A DNA stretch of 64,000 nucleotides from Bradyrhizobium liaoningense (GTDB lineage: Bacteria > Pseudomonadota > Alphaproteobacteria > Rhizobiales > Xanthobacteraceae). Of this stretch, positions 36,007 through 44,533 are shown in pieces (within the stretch, counting starts at the first letter, position 1; each line of letters begins with the position of its first letter). The stretch is from contig NZ_JAFCJT010000002.1 of NCBI RefSeq assembly GCF_018130785.1, positions 744,001 to 808,000 of the forward strand. The letters run 5' to 3'. The notes under the pieces were generated by a model. It did no database searches and had not been told where the DNA came from. It saw only the letters and a program-made list of their open reading frames with translations. The position numbers were made by a program, and so were the translations under genes.

Positions 36007-36084
36007 TCGACGGCGGCCGCCGAAGACGACGAAGCCCGGCACTGGTCACTAGACCGAGTTTCGCAAACCGCGATTGACGAAAAC

Positions 36085-36113
36085 CGCCCCTGATCATGTC
36101 AGGGGCGTTTTTT
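36085..36113 (+). terminator. Terminator of the 100-aa gene
   Basis: CGCCCCTGA and TCAGGGGCG arms with a five-base loop, followed by TTTTTT. Confidence 0.88.
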
Positions 36114-36142
36114 CATTCTGCTGCTGCTGGAGATCCTCGCGG

Positions 36143-36757
36143 CTAGATCGATGTCCCCGGCTGCGCCTGGGGACTTTCTGTGCGGACGTCCGTAGCAGGA
36201 GGGAGACCCGACCAATCAAATCGAGGGTATTTTCCGAACACCCAAATGCACGCCGCGCCGATGACCGGCAACAGGGCAGACAGAGCCGCGCCGGCGAGAA
36301 GACCGGCACCAGTCATTGCGAGAACGCTGGCAACGCCGAGCACCACCACGATGCAAAGCACCCCAATCCCGAGCTTGACAAGGAGCTCGATCCGGCTGTT
36401 TGACAGAGCCGCCGCCTGGGCCGCAACCTTCGCCCGGGTCTCAATTGCTCCCAGTCCATCCTTGCTCTGGATCTCTGCCAGCTCTTTCTGTCTGGTCCAC
36501 TCGTCGGTCTTGGCTTTCTGTACCGTGGCTTCGTGTTGCTTATTGAGCTTCACAGCCAGAGTTTGAAACGATCCATATGCCTTGTAGCTTCCGTCCGCGA
36601 ACTCCTCCAGGAACCGTGTCGCGAACACCGTGCCCCCCTCTTTAACCCAGACCTCCCATACGACGCTTTCAGCTAGCTGGCTCGGCCCATAAGATTCATA
36701 GATCTCATCGCCCTCAAACTCCTCGACGATGGCGGCCTCCACTTCATCCTGCTCCAC
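36143..36757 (-). CDS. Hypothetical protein with C-terminal membrane hairpin (204 aa)
   Basis: The frame is open to 37078, but its upstream part is only the antisense of the 36912 gene. The GTG at 36757 has GGGAGG six bases upstream and is the likely start. An acidic N-terminus (EQDEVEAAIVEEFEGDEIYE), a helical Lys/Gln-rich middle (coiled-coil-like, about 85-125) and two membrane helices (IGVLCIVVVLGVASVLAM and LLAGAALSALLPVIGAACIW) with a short Pro-rich tail. Not recognised. Divergent from the next gene. Confidence 0.6.
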   Translation of the reverse strand: MEQDEVEAAIVEEFEGDEIYESYGPSQLAESVVWEVWVKEGGTVFATRFLEEFADGSYKAYGSFQTLAVKLNKQHEATVQKAKTDEWTRQKELAEIQSKDGLGAIETRAKVAAQAAALSNSRIELLVKLGIGVLCIVVVLGVASVLAMTGAGLLAGAALSALLPVIGAACIWVFGKYPRFDWSGLPPATDVRTESPQAQPGTSI

Positions 36758-36911
36758 AACGATCCTCCCAGATAATTCGACCAATGAAAGGAGCTGATTG
36801 AGCACTTTTTGCAGGACTACTTCAAGCTGTTGTTGCTCAGGACTTATCGACGCGCCTGACTGGCGGGATGCGCCGGCTGCTGTATGGTCGGATGTTTTTC
36901 GCGAGGGGCTG

Positions 36912-37406
36912 ATGAAAATTGGAATTGTTGTCGCCGGCTTGATCATTGTTGTCGTTGCCGCCCTCGTGGCGATCCAGCCAGGCTTCTTGAAGCCTGCGTC
37001 GCTGGTAGACGTGAAAAAGTCCGACATCCTCGGCTTTTCGCCCGGGATGACATTCGACGAGACCAACAAGGTCGTCACGCAACGCCGCTACCGCTGCCGG
37101 CAGCTTCGCGAGTCCTACGCCCTCGAATGCGCCGTCGATGGTGCCAAGGTCACGATTGCCAGCGACGAAACTGACGCCAGGCATCCCATCTGGCGCGTCA
37201 ATGCGGAGTTGAACAATCCGGGACCGCAAGACGCCGCCGTCAAATCGATCTCCGACCAGTTCAACGCCCAGCCAACCAGGGACGCCCGCGAGGGCTGGAT
37301 CTGGATCGTCGGCCGCGGGCTGAAGCTGAGCTATGACGGCGCCGCCTTGAAGCTCGTGGACGAAGCCGAGGAGGCCCGGCGCGGCAAGGAAGGATCAAGG
37401 CGCTAG
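36912..37406 (+). CDS. Hypothetical membrane-anchored protein (164 aa)
   Basis: ATG at 36912 with GAGGGG upstream. An N-terminal signal anchor (GIVVAGLIIVVVAALVAI) is followed by a periplasmic domain beginning KSDILGFSPGMTFDETNKVV, with cysteines in YRCRQLRESYALECAVDG. The FSPGMTFDE turn resembles small outer-membrane-assembly-type or BamE-like domains, but that is weak. Function unknown. Confidence 0.65.
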   Translation: MKIGIVVAGLIIVVVAALVAIQPGFLKPASLVDVKKSDILGFSPGMTFDETNKVVTQRRYRCRQLRESYALECAVDGAKVTIASDETDARHPIWRVNAELNNPGPQDAAVKSISDQFNAQPTRDAREGWIWIVGRGLKLSYDGAALKLVDEAEEARRGKEGSRR

Positions 37407-37501
37407 GGAGTGCTGTGGCGAAATTCCGGATCCGCGAGGTGCAGAACGATCGACGAGACCAATCAGTTTCCCCCAACGCGTCCGGAAATCCACGGGGATA
37501 T

Positions 37502-37759
37502 TCACTCCCGCATGTCCCTGGTCGCGAAGTGGCATCCGAGCGCCGCCAGGACCAAAGTGAACGACGAGCCGAGCAGGATCTGAAGAGCCAGTTCGGTCCC
37601 CTCGCTCACATACCTGATATCGTGCCGGTGCGCGTAACGTTCGGAATGTGCGGCATCAGGCTGCTGAGGCGAACTCGTCAAAAGCACGAGCCACGCAACG
37701 GTCCCGCAAAGCGCCGCGACCCTCGCGATCCTTCCGAGCCGTTGAAGCCAGCGCTTCAT
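37502..37759 (-). CDS. Small membrane protein (85 aa), third of a coupled set
   Basis: The ATG at 37759 is chosen because AAGGG precedes it; a TTG overlapping the previous stop (37780) is an alternative. Two hydrophobic helices (VAALCGTVAWLVLLTSS and LALQILLGSSFTLVLAALGC) separated by a His/Arg/Tyr-rich loop. Unknown function. Confidence 0.55.
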   Translation of the reverse strand: MKRWLQRLGRIARVAALCGTVAWLVLLTSSPQQPDAAHSERYAHRHDIRYVSEGTELALQILLGSSFTLVLAALGCHFATRDMRE

Positions 37760-37776
37760 GCCGCCCTTATCATTGC

Positions 37777-38046
37777 TCAAGTCTTCGGCTCAATCAGCAG
37801 CTTGAGAACGCTGAGAATGGCGAAAGCACCCAGACCATAGGTGAGTGCATTCACGCCCCAGGAAATAGCAATCCCTGCGAAACTGGAGCCCCCGACCGCT
37901 CCCCAGAACAAATACGCTGCGCTGATGCCGGGCCACTCCAGCGAAAGATAAGCGAAGTCGGTCAGCGGCTCCAGGACGAGGAGCACCGACGAGATGAGCG
38001 CCCCGATGGTCAATGCGATGATGAGGTTCGTCTTCACGGAGGACAT
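37777..38046 (-). CDS. Small membrane protein (89 aa), second of a coupled set
   Basis: ATG at 38046 overlaps the stop of the preceding gene (TGATG). MSSVKTNLIIALTIGALISS begins the first of about three membrane helices; AISWGVNALTYGLGAFAILS forms the last. Unknown. Confidence 0.6.
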   Translation of the reverse strand: MSSVKTNLIIALTIGALISSVLLVLEPLTDFAYLSLEWPGISAAYLFWGAVGGSSFAGIAISWGVNALTYGLGAFAILSVLKLLIEPKT

Positions 38047-38246
38047 CAAAAACCCAGAAACCCGGCGAAAATCGGAACGAGGATACAGGCGGCGAGCCCG
38101 AGAACGCCGCCCACGACAAGGCGTGCAGCGCGGCCGTGAATCTTCGCATCGAGCCACGCACAAACGGCCACCGCAGCCTGTCTCAGCCAGTGACCAACGA
38201 GGTTTCTGACGAGATCAAACAGGAATTCTGCAAAGACAGCGGCCAT
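38046..38246 (-). CDS. Small membrane protein (66 aa), first of a coupled set
   Basis: MAAVFAEFLFDLVRNLVGHW, then RQAAVAVCAWLDAKIHGRA and a membrane helix LVVGGVLGLAACILVPIFAG. It stops inside the start of the next gene. The three genes run 38246 to 37502 with overlaps or a 17-base gap and are likely one operon of membrane peptides. Confidence 0.6.
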   Translation of the reverse strand: MAAVFAEFLFDLVRNLVGHWLRQAAVAVCAWLDAKIHGRAARLVVGGVLGLAACILVPIFAGFLGF

Positions 38247-38537
38247 GGCGTTTAGTCGCCTCTCCTCGGGCGGGGTTCAACTGCCGAGGGTTTGGCCATT
38301 GAGGGTGCCGGTTCGATGGGTTGCTGGCGAGGTCACTGCTCAAAACTCATAAACAGCCACCTTGGGTCAGTTCGGCCGCTGCTTCGGGGGCATCGAAGCC
38401 AAAGTGAATGACCAAGTGCCATTGGCTTGCTTTCGCCGAAGGTGGTGGAGAAGCTGGGGTATGTGATGGGGCTGGTGCGCGAGCGCGCGTGACTCGTTCG
38501 CATCCGTCGCGAAGCGCGAACGCTGCTCGCAACCACT

Positions 38538-39260
38538 TCAATTCGTCGTGGTCTTGCCGCCGCGCATGGACACGAGCTTGTTCTCACCAAATCCGAGAAT
38601 GAGCCAAGCGGTCTCATCGAAACCGTCTGCGAGCTTTCCCTCGTGAGAATACACGATCTGAGCAGCTTCCGACTTCGACGGCGGTCCCAACGCCATGATT
38701 ACCTCCTGACGAGACATACCTAAATGCAGCTTGCTGTCGAGGACGACGGGCGAGAACTTTTCCGGGATGATGGCGCAATCGGCCGAGGCCCCGGCGTCTT
38801 TCTCGGTGAGCTCTTCAACGATCTCCGTGACGAGATGGTCCGGGCCGCCCATCTCTCCGCTGGACACCACCCATAATCGATGCTGCGCGCGCCGATAACA
38901 CAGCCAATAGATGCTATCTCCAGCGTCGCCTTGGTGTCGGATGGTCCCTTCGCCCACGGCTTCGCGAACCGCGCCGAGCCGCGTCTCTTCGAAGCGGCCG
39001 GCGAATGCGCCTAGCGAAAAGCGGGTCGCCAATCTCTTCACGACTGTCGGCGGCGCGCGCTCGAACGCATGTTCGTTGACTGGGGGCGGTGGTGTCTGCG
39101 CGGAGCAGTCGCCCGCGGGGATCGCGAAAAGGAAAAGGAGCAAGAAGAGCGTCTTTCGACCATCAACTCCGAATTGCCTATATATTTCTCGCCTCAGCAG
39201 GTCGCGCCTAGGCGTCGAAAGTGCCGGCATCAGTTTCTGGGTGTCAGACACGTCAGTCAC
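38538..39260 (-). CDS. Secreted hypothetical protein (240 aa)
   Basis: A GTG at 39260 overlaps the stop of the upstream gene (GTGA); an ATG at 39230 is an alternative. A hydrophobic export segment lies unusually far in (TLFLLLFLFAIPAGDCSAQ, residues about 37-55), so the true start may be later. The mature part is soluble: residues about 175-235 carry LDSKLHLGMSRQEVIMALGP, a BamE/SmpA-like LGMSxxEVxxxLGxP motif, and VYSHEGKLADGFDETAWL. Probably a periplasmic protein with one BamE-like domain. Confidence 0.6.
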   Translation of the reverse strand: MTDVSDTQKLMPALSTPRRDLLRREIYRQFGVDGRKTLFLLLFLFAIPAGDCSAQTPPPPVNEHAFERAPPTVVKRLATRFSLGAFAGRFEETRLGAVREAVGEGTIRHQGDAGDSIYWLCYRRAQHRLWVVSSGEMGGPDHLVTEIVEELTEKDAGASADCAIIPEKFSPVVLDSKLHLGMSRQEVIMALGPPSKSEAAQIVYSHEGKLADGFDETAWLILGFGENKLVSMRGGKTTTN

Positions 39261-39541
39261 CCCGGATTCCCTTCATTGATCTTGTGCGCAACCTCGCCAA
39301 CAGAGCTGCCAACGATGCCGGCGGTCACGATTGGCCAAAAACCCGCCACCATGACGATGGCGCCCCAACGCATGTCTTCGCCGGGCCGTCTGTAGCCGTC
39401 GTTGATGCCGCCGAGGATCAACCAGATCAGGCAGCCAATTGCATATCGCTTGAACCATTTCACGGCGAAATACCTTCCAGATATGGGCATTAGTGACCGT
39501 GACATTGAGGATGGTTCATCGGCAGGACCGGGCTTGCTCAT
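39257..39541 (-). CDS. Small membrane protein (94 aa)
   Basis: Two membrane helices (YAIGCLIWLILGGIND and WGAIVMVAGFWPIVTAGIVG). The start codon is uncertain (39541, 39505 or 39490). Its stop overlaps the start of the secreted protein gene, so the two are coupled. Confidence 0.5.
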   Translation of the reverse strand: MSKPGPADEPSSMSRSLMPISGRYFAVKWFKRYAIGCLIWLILGGINDGYRRPGEDMRWGAIVMVAGFWPIVTAGIVGSSVGEVAHKINEGNPG

Positions 39542-39714
39542 TGACGAGAAGCGCTGAATTCCGGTGACAGTGCATTGAACTCATCCACGAGTCCCGGCCG
39601 ACGCTGCGGCTCGTCCGTCCACGCTTAGCAAGGGCGCGTACTCATTAACTCGCAGATGGCCGATCTTGGGGACTAAGCGGAAATATTCGGATCGATCAGA
39701 GCATTACCGGTTTT

Positions 39715-41286
39715 GACCCTGGCTGTGTGAAAACGCTGGGCTGCTGTTATGATTCTCCTGTGATTCTTTGGGGGAATCGATGAGGCGCTTCGTTGCGGAG
39801 GCGGATCGTGGGCAGCGGGCGCTATTGCCCGAATGCCTCGACGATTTCATTGACGAGAGCAACCCCGTTCGCGTGATCGACGTGTTTGTCGATGCGCTGG
39901 ATTTGGCTGAGATGGACTTTGAGGGGGTGGAGCCAGCCGCAACGGGCCGGCCATCGTACCACCCGTCGGTTCTCTTGAAGCTTTACACCTATGGCTATCT
40001 GAACCGAGTGCAGTCGAGCCGGCGGCTCGAGCGAGAAGCCGGGCGCAATGTGGAACTGATGTGGCTGTTGGGCCGGCTGGCGCCCGATCACAAGACGATC
40101 GCGGACTTCCGCAAGGACAACGGCGTGGCGCTTCGCAAGGTTTGTGCCCGTTTCGTCGAACTTTGCCGTGAGATGGGTCTTCTCGCGACGGCGAGCGTTG
40201 CCATCGATGGGAGCAAGTTCAAGGCCGTGAACAATCGGGACAAGAACTTCACAAAGGCGAAGGTGCAGCGGCGGCGTGCTCAGCTTGAGGAGAGCGTCGC
40301 GCGCTACCTGAGCCAACTTGACACGGCGGACCGGCAGGAGCCGACGGAGGCGCTGGCTACGAAGGTGACAAGGCTTACCGAGAAGCTGACGAAGCTGAAG
40401 GAAGAAATGGATAAGCTTGCCGTCTACGAGAAGCAAATGCATGCTTCGCCTGACCAGCAAATCTCGCTGACCGACCCCGACAGCCGTTCGATGGCGACGA
40501 GCGGCCGCGGCTCTGGCGTTGTTGGCTACAACGTGCAGGTCGCCGTGGACACCGAGAACCATCTGATCGTGACGCACGAGGTGACGAACAGCGGCTCGGA
40601 TCGGGCACAACTTGCTAATATGGCCAAGCAGGCGAAGGCTGTTCTGAAGACTGAGACGCTCGAAGCTGTGGCCGATCGCGGCTACTTCAACAGCCCGGAG
40701 ATCCTCGCGTGCCACGAAGCAGGCATCACGGTAACCCTGCCCAAACCGCTGACATCGGGTGCTAAGGCGGACGGACGCTTCGGTAAACAGGACTTTGCCT
40801 ATCTGCCAGAGGAGGACGCCTATCGCTGCCCGGCCGGAGAGCGGCTGTCCTATCGCTATACGAACGAAGAAGACGGCAAGATGCTGCGGCGCTACTGGAC
40901 CACGGCCTGTCAAAGCTGTTCGATCAAGCCCCAATGCACGCCGGGGTCAGAGCGACGGATTACACGGTGGGAGCACGAGCACCTCCTCGATGCTGTGCAG
41001 CAGCGCCTCGACGCCAACCCAGAGGCGATGCGCCAGCGTCGAGAGACAGTTGAACATCCATTCGGCACCATGAAGGCCCGCATGGGGGCGACGCACTTCC
41101 TGACCAAAACGCTTCCGAAAGTAGCCGCAGAGATGGCACTCTCTGTCCTGGCCTACAACCTGACACGGGTCATGAACATCGTCGGGATCAAGCCGCTGAT
41201 CGCTGCGATCGCAGCCTGAGACGCCCCGGGCCTCCTGGCTCTCAGAACCGACGCCCCTTAGGCTCGTTTTTACACGGCCAAGACCC
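39715..41286 (+). mobile_element. IS1182-family insertion sequence, apparently complete
   Basis: A transposase gene lies between imperfect terminal inverted repeats. The left end GACCCTGGCTGTGTGAAAACG (split as GACCCTGGCTGT and GTGAAAACG, 39715-39735) matches the complement of the right end CGTTTTTACACGG/CCAAGACC (41266-41286) at 16 of 21 positions. About 1.57 kb, normal for the family. I could not identify a target duplication. Confidence 0.85.
39780..41219 (+). CDS. IS1182 family transposase
   Basis: A 479-aa DDE transposase. The N-terminal domain has IDESNPVRVIDVFVDALDL and RPSYHPSVLLKLYTYGYLNR, then the catalytic core: VAIDGSKFKAVN (first Asp), a coiled region, AVADRGYFNSPEI (second Asp), and VEHPFGTMKARMGATHFLTK (the Glu). 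The cysteine-rich patch CQSCSIKPQC is also typical. ATG at 39780 with TTTGGGGGAA upstream. No frameshift or stop, so it may be active. Confidence 0.95.
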   Translation: MRRFVAEADRGQRALLPECLDDFIDESNPVRVIDVFVDALDLAEMDFEGVEPAATGRPSYHPSVLLKLYTYGYLNRVQSSRRLEREAGRNVELMWLLGRLAPDHKTIADFRKDNGVALRKVCARFVELCREMGLLATASVAIDGSKFKAVNNRDKNFTKAKVQRRRAQLEESVARYLSQLDTADRQEPTEALATKVTRLTEKLTKLKEEMDKLAVYEKQMHASPDQQISLTDPDSRSMATSGRGSGVVGYNVQVAVDTENHLIVTHEVTNSGSDRAQLANMAKQAKAVLKTETLEAVADRGYFNSPEILACHEAGITVTLPKPLTSGAKADGRFGKQDFAYLPEEDAYRCPAGERLSYRYTNEEDGKMLRRYWTTACQSCSIKPQCTPGSERRITRWEHEHLLDAVQQRLDANPEAMRQRRETVEHPFGTMKARMGATHFLTKTLPKVAAEMALSVLAYNLTRVMNIVGIKPLIAAIAA

Positions 41287-41388
41287 AATTCAGACGTGGG
41301 CCTTGTCAGACGGCGGTCGGGTTTTTGGCAAAGGGGCATTGATCCTGATAAGGTGCTGCAAGTGATCAGACCGTCATCAGCCCGAGTA

Positions 41389-42066
41389 ATGGTCATGCAC
41401 AAAGCTGGCATTGCGGACGAGATCCGCGAACGCATTAGGCGCGGCGGCGTTTTTGACGGCCTAATCCCGTGTGAGACTGCGCATATCGTCATCGATTTGC
41501 AGAACGGCTTCATGGGCAAGGGGCAGGTGATGGAAGTGCCGATGGCCCGCACCATTGTCCCCAATGTCAACCGCATCAGCGCCGCCCTTCGCGCCGCAGG
41601 TGGATCTGTGGTCTTTACGCAGCATACAGTGGATGACGAGGCGATCCGCACCTGGCCGATCTTCTTTGAGCACTTCTGCGGACGTAAACGTCGTACGAGT
41701 TATATAGAGGCATTCACCGCTGGCAGCCAGGGGCATGCCCTTTGGCCTGAACTGGACGTCGCTCATGAAGATCTAGTCATTCTCAAGAGCCGTTTCGGCG
41801 CTTTTGTACCGGGCTCCTCCGATCTACATGTCCGCTTGCAGGAGCGCGGGATCGACACGCTCATCATCTCCGGAACGTTGTCGCATGTCTGCTGCGATGC
41901 AACGGCAAGGGATGCGATGATGATGAACTACAAGGTGTTCTTCATCACCGATGCAAACGCGACAACGACCGACGCGGAACATGGCGCGACACTCACCGGG
42001 CTAGCATCTGCATTTTGTGATGTGCGAGATACGCAGTCCATTTTGGGCCTGATCGCGACAGCCTGA
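41389..42066 (+). CDS. Isochorismatase-like cysteine hydrolase
   Basis: A 225-aa protein. The catalytic triad is visible: Asp in IVIDLQNGFMGKG, Lys in ILKSRFGAFVPG, and Cys in GTLSHVCCDATARDA. The fold covers amidohydrolases such as nicotinamidase, N-carbamoyl hydrolases and isochorismatase; the exact substrate is not predictable. The start is uncertain because the frame opens inside the IS end; 41389 is the first ATG that keeps the family's N-terminus. GC content and codon use are lower than in the core genome, suggesting transfer. Possibly co-transcribed with the serine hydrolase 86 bases downstream. Confidence 0.85.
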   Translation: MVMHKAGIADEIRERIRRGGVFDGLIPCETAHIVIDLQNGFMGKGQVMEVPMARTIVPNVNRISAALRAAGGSVVFTQHTVDDEAIRTWPIFFEHFCGRKRRTSYIEAFTAGSQGHALWPELDVAHEDLVILKSRFGAFVPGSSDLHVRLQERGIDTLIISGTLSHVCCDATARDAMMMNYKVFFITDANATTTDAEHGATLTGLASAFCDVRDTQSILGLIATA

Positions 42067-42152
42067 CTTCAGCAATCGGCCCAACAGGAGACATACTCCT
42101 TGAAGTTTCCACCCAATTTGATCTCTACTTACGGGAATCTTTGGGGGACGTC

Positions 42153-43466
42153 ATGTCGGCGCCGCAATATTCCCGTCGCAAGGCTGTGTCATCGCTGGCT
42201 GCTACGGTCGCCTGTGCGTTTGCCGGTCCCATTCCCGCAACCGCAGAACCAGTTTCCCCCGGCGAGACGCAAGACTGCGCCGGTCCGATTTTCTCCACAA
42301 CAGGTCCAAACGCCGAGCTTTACGGCGCCAAAGATGGTTATCCTCTTCCCGACATTACGGAGGCGCGGAGGCAAGGCGACCCTTGGGAGCCAAAATACCG
42401 TGTCGGCGCATTCACCCATATCGATCACATCTATCAAACGCGGCTCATCAGGCGAGCTGTGACGCCTTGGAAGTTCAAGTGCTCGAGTGCAGACGTTCAC
42501 TACCATTTTCAGGGAAGCAAGTTTTCGCCCCTCGACTACATGTCGCGCAATCCGGCCACTGGCCTGCTGATCGCCAAGGACGACCAGATTATCTTCGAGG
42601 GCTATCAGTACGCGCGAACTGATCAAGATCGGTTCGTATCCCAGTCGATGGTCAAGACGATAACCGGACTGTTGATCGGGATCGCCATCTCGGAGGGGGC
42701 GATTAAGTCGGTCGATGATATCCCCGAAAGTTATGTACCGGGTTTTATGGGTAGTGAGTACGGCGGGACGCCAATTCGCGATCTGCTGCACATGTCCTCA
42801 GGCGTCGATTTCGGTGAAACAAGAGACGGAGGACGTGACCTCAATCGCCTGTGGAACGGCATGGGGATCGCGTTCCCGGAATCAAAGTTGGGTACGGTTG
42901 AGAGCATTGTGCAATTCAATCAGCGTGTCGCCCCAGCGGGAACGAGATTTTACTACGCGAGCATAGAAGCCGACGTGCTCGGCATGGTGCTTCACGGTGC
43001 TGTCAACAAGTCAGCATCTGACTATCTGCGCGAGAAAGTATGGGAGCCGATCGGCGCGGAAGCGGATGCCAATTGGCTAGTAGACGCAGAAGGCTTCGAA
43101 CTGGGGCACTTTGGCTTCAATGCCGTTCTGCGCGATTACGCTCGGCTAGGACGTTTGCTGGCGCATGATGGCGCATGGGATGGCAAGCAGATCGTTCCGG
43201 CGCAATGGATGATCGATGCAACCACCGTTCGAGCTTCGGATGACTATCTGCGACCGGTCGTGGCGACGAAGAAATTGGGCTACGGTTATCTCTTGTGGTT
43301 GTTTCCCGGTGAGAGGCGGCAGTTCGCGTTGTTAGGATTCAAGGGCCAGTATATTTGCGTTGATCCGACCTCTAAGGTCGTCATGGTGCACACTGCAATT
43401 GAGGACCCGGTACATCGAGGCGAACAATGGGCTCTATGGTCGGCACTGGTCGATCAGCTAGGCTGA
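42153..43466 (+). CDS. Secreted serine hydrolase, beta-lactamase/class C fold
   Basis: A 437-aa protein. The N-terminus MSAPQYSRRKAVSSLAATVA looks like a Tat/Sec signal, cleaved near ATAEPV. The active-site SxxK is SQSMVK (S165, K168), the second motif is YYAS where Y-x-N/S is expected, and GFKGQYICVD lies where the third motif is expected. It belongs to the beta-lactamase-related esterase/peptidase family (COG1680 type), so substrate is open. ATG at 42153 with GGGGGA upstream. It follows the isochorismatase-like gene and shares its lower GC. Confidence 0.88.
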   Translation: MSAPQYSRRKAVSSLAATVACAFAGPIPATAEPVSPGETQDCAGPIFSTTGPNAELYGAKDGYPLPDITEARRQGDPWEPKYRVGAFTHIDHIYQTRLIRRAVTPWKFKCSSADVHYHFQGSKFSPLDYMSRNPATGLLIAKDDQIIFEGYQYARTDQDRFVSQSMVKTITGLLIGIAISEGAIKSVDDIPESYVPGFMGSEYGGTPIRDLLHMSSGVDFGETRDGGRDLNRLWNGMGIAFPESKLGTVESIVQFNQRVAPAGTRFYYASIEADVLGMVLHGAVNKSASDYLREKVWEPIGAEADANWLVDAEGFELGHFGFNAVLRDYARLGRLLAHDGAWDGKQIVPAQWMIDATTVRASDDYLRPVVATKKLGYGYLLWLFPGERRQFALLGFKGQYICVDPTSKVVMVHTAIEDPVHRGEQWALWSALVDQLG

Positions 43467-43479
43467 TAATAGCTCGGGA

Positions 43480-43590
43480 CAAGCTCGACATCGACCGCTT
43501 TGGGTCCCTTCTGCGACCTCGGGCAAGGTCCGCTCTTCTGCCGCTGTTGGAGGTTGAGCGGACATCAGTCGGCCAAGCCGTTTAATGAGT
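43480..43590. other. Repeat-like remnant after the serine hydrolase gene
   Basis: The run around CATCGACCGCTTTGGGTCCC, TTCTGCGACC and TGAGCGGACATCAGTC resembles non-coding remnants that I associate with Rhizobiales intergenic repeats (the GGTC...AGCGGACAT type). No coding frame. It marks the boundary between the accessory block and the glyoxalase gene. Confidence 0.35.
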
Positions 43591-43739
43591 ACACGTCCTA
43601 GCTAGCTTACCGCACCAACCGTCTCTCCTTCACGCACATTTGCCCCCGCCCCCTGCCCCTCCTCCCACTTTCCTGCTATCTCCTGTCCCCGCCGTCCCGG
43701 CCCAAAGCAAAACCCCACCCGTTCAAGGGAGCAACAACC

Positions 43740-44192
43740 ATGCGATACCTCCACACCATGCTGCGCGTGCGCAATCTCGATGTCGCGCTGAAGTTTTACC
43801 AGGATGCGCTGGGGCTGAAGGAGGTGCGGCGGATCGAGAACGACAAGGGGCGCTTCACGCTCGTCTTCCTGTGCTCGGCGGACGATCTCGAGGCGCTGAA
43901 GAAGCAGCCGCAAACGCGCGGCGCGCCGCTGGTCGAGCTCACCTGGAATTGGGACGAGGAGAAGTACGGTGAGGACCGCTTCTTCGGCCATCTCGCCTAT
44001 GAGGTCGACGACATCTACGCGACTTGCGCACAGCTGCAAAAGGCCGGCGTTACCATCAACCGGCCGCCGCGCGACGGCAACATGGCCTTCGTCCGCTCGC
44101 CGGACCTGCACTCGATCGAGCTGCTGCAGAAGGGCGAGCCGAAGGCGCCGGCCGAGCCGTGGCTGTCGATGCCCAATACGGGCCACTGGTAG
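43740..44192 (+). CDS. Glyoxalase I-like VOC family protein
   Basis: A 150-aa protein, MRYLHTMLRVRNLDVALKFY at the start. Paired VOC modules carry likely metal ligands: H5 (LHTML), E66 region (VELTWNW), H84 region (FFGHLAYEV) and E127 region (HSIELLQK). This is the lactoylglutathione lyase pattern, converting the methylglyoxal-glutathione adduct. ATG at 43740 with AAGGGAG upstream. A GST gene lies downstream, which fits glutathione chemistry. Confidence 0.85.
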   Translation: MRYLHTMLRVRNLDVALKFYQDALGLKEVRRIENDKGRFTLVFLCSADDLEALKKQPQTRGAPLVELTWNWDEEKYGEDRFFGHLAYEVDDIYATCAQLQKAGVTINRPPRDGNMAFVRSPDLHSIELLQKGEPKAPAEPWLSMPNTGHW

Positions 44193-44262
44193 GGCCGCGC
44201 CACAGGAACCAGCGCCCGCTACCGTTGTTGTCCCTCCGACAATGCGATTGGAGGAGGACGCA

Positions 44263-44343
44263 ATGGGACGAGGACTGTTGCTGTGGATGCTTGGCGTGCC
44301 GATCCCGGTGATCATTCTGTTGTGGCTGTTCTTCGGCCACTGA
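44263..44343 (+). CDS. Conserved 26-aa membrane microprotein
   Basis: MGRGLLLWMLGVPIPVIILL followed by WLFFGH. The ATG has GGAGGAGGACG directly upstream, a near-ideal site. I recognise this sequence type (GRGLLLWLLGxPxPxIILxWLFGH) as recurring in many proteobacteria, always as a very short gene. One transmembrane helix, function unknown. A terminator follows at 44423. Confidence 0.8.
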   Translation: MGRGLLLWMLGVPIPVIILLWLFFGH

Positions 44344-44422
44344 TCATCAGGCTCCATCTGCCAAGCTCGACTTAACAAGTTCGATTTGCCAAGTTCAACG
44401 AGTGAGGTTTGACTTGCAATGG

Positions 44423-44448
44423 AAGCTCCGCCGACGGCGGAGCTTTTT
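44423..44448 (+). terminator. Terminator after the 26-aa gene
   Basis: AAGCTCCGCCG-A-CGGCGGAGCTT followed by TTT. It lies before the GST gene. Confidence 0.85.
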
Positions 44449-44533
44449 GCATGAGGGGCGCGCCGCAATCGCCGTCGCTCCGCCTGAGGAATTCCGCTAT
44501 CACCCGCGCCAAAGCGAAACGCGGGAGGACTTC

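Noticed and set aside
36758..37078. Upstream extension of the 36143-36757 gene
   Set aside because: It is antisense to the 36912-37406 gene, and the GTG at 36757 has a strong ribosome site.
41221..41388. In-frame N-terminal extension of the isochorismatase-like gene into the IS end
   Set aside because: The extra residues come from the IS terminal repeat and are not family-like.
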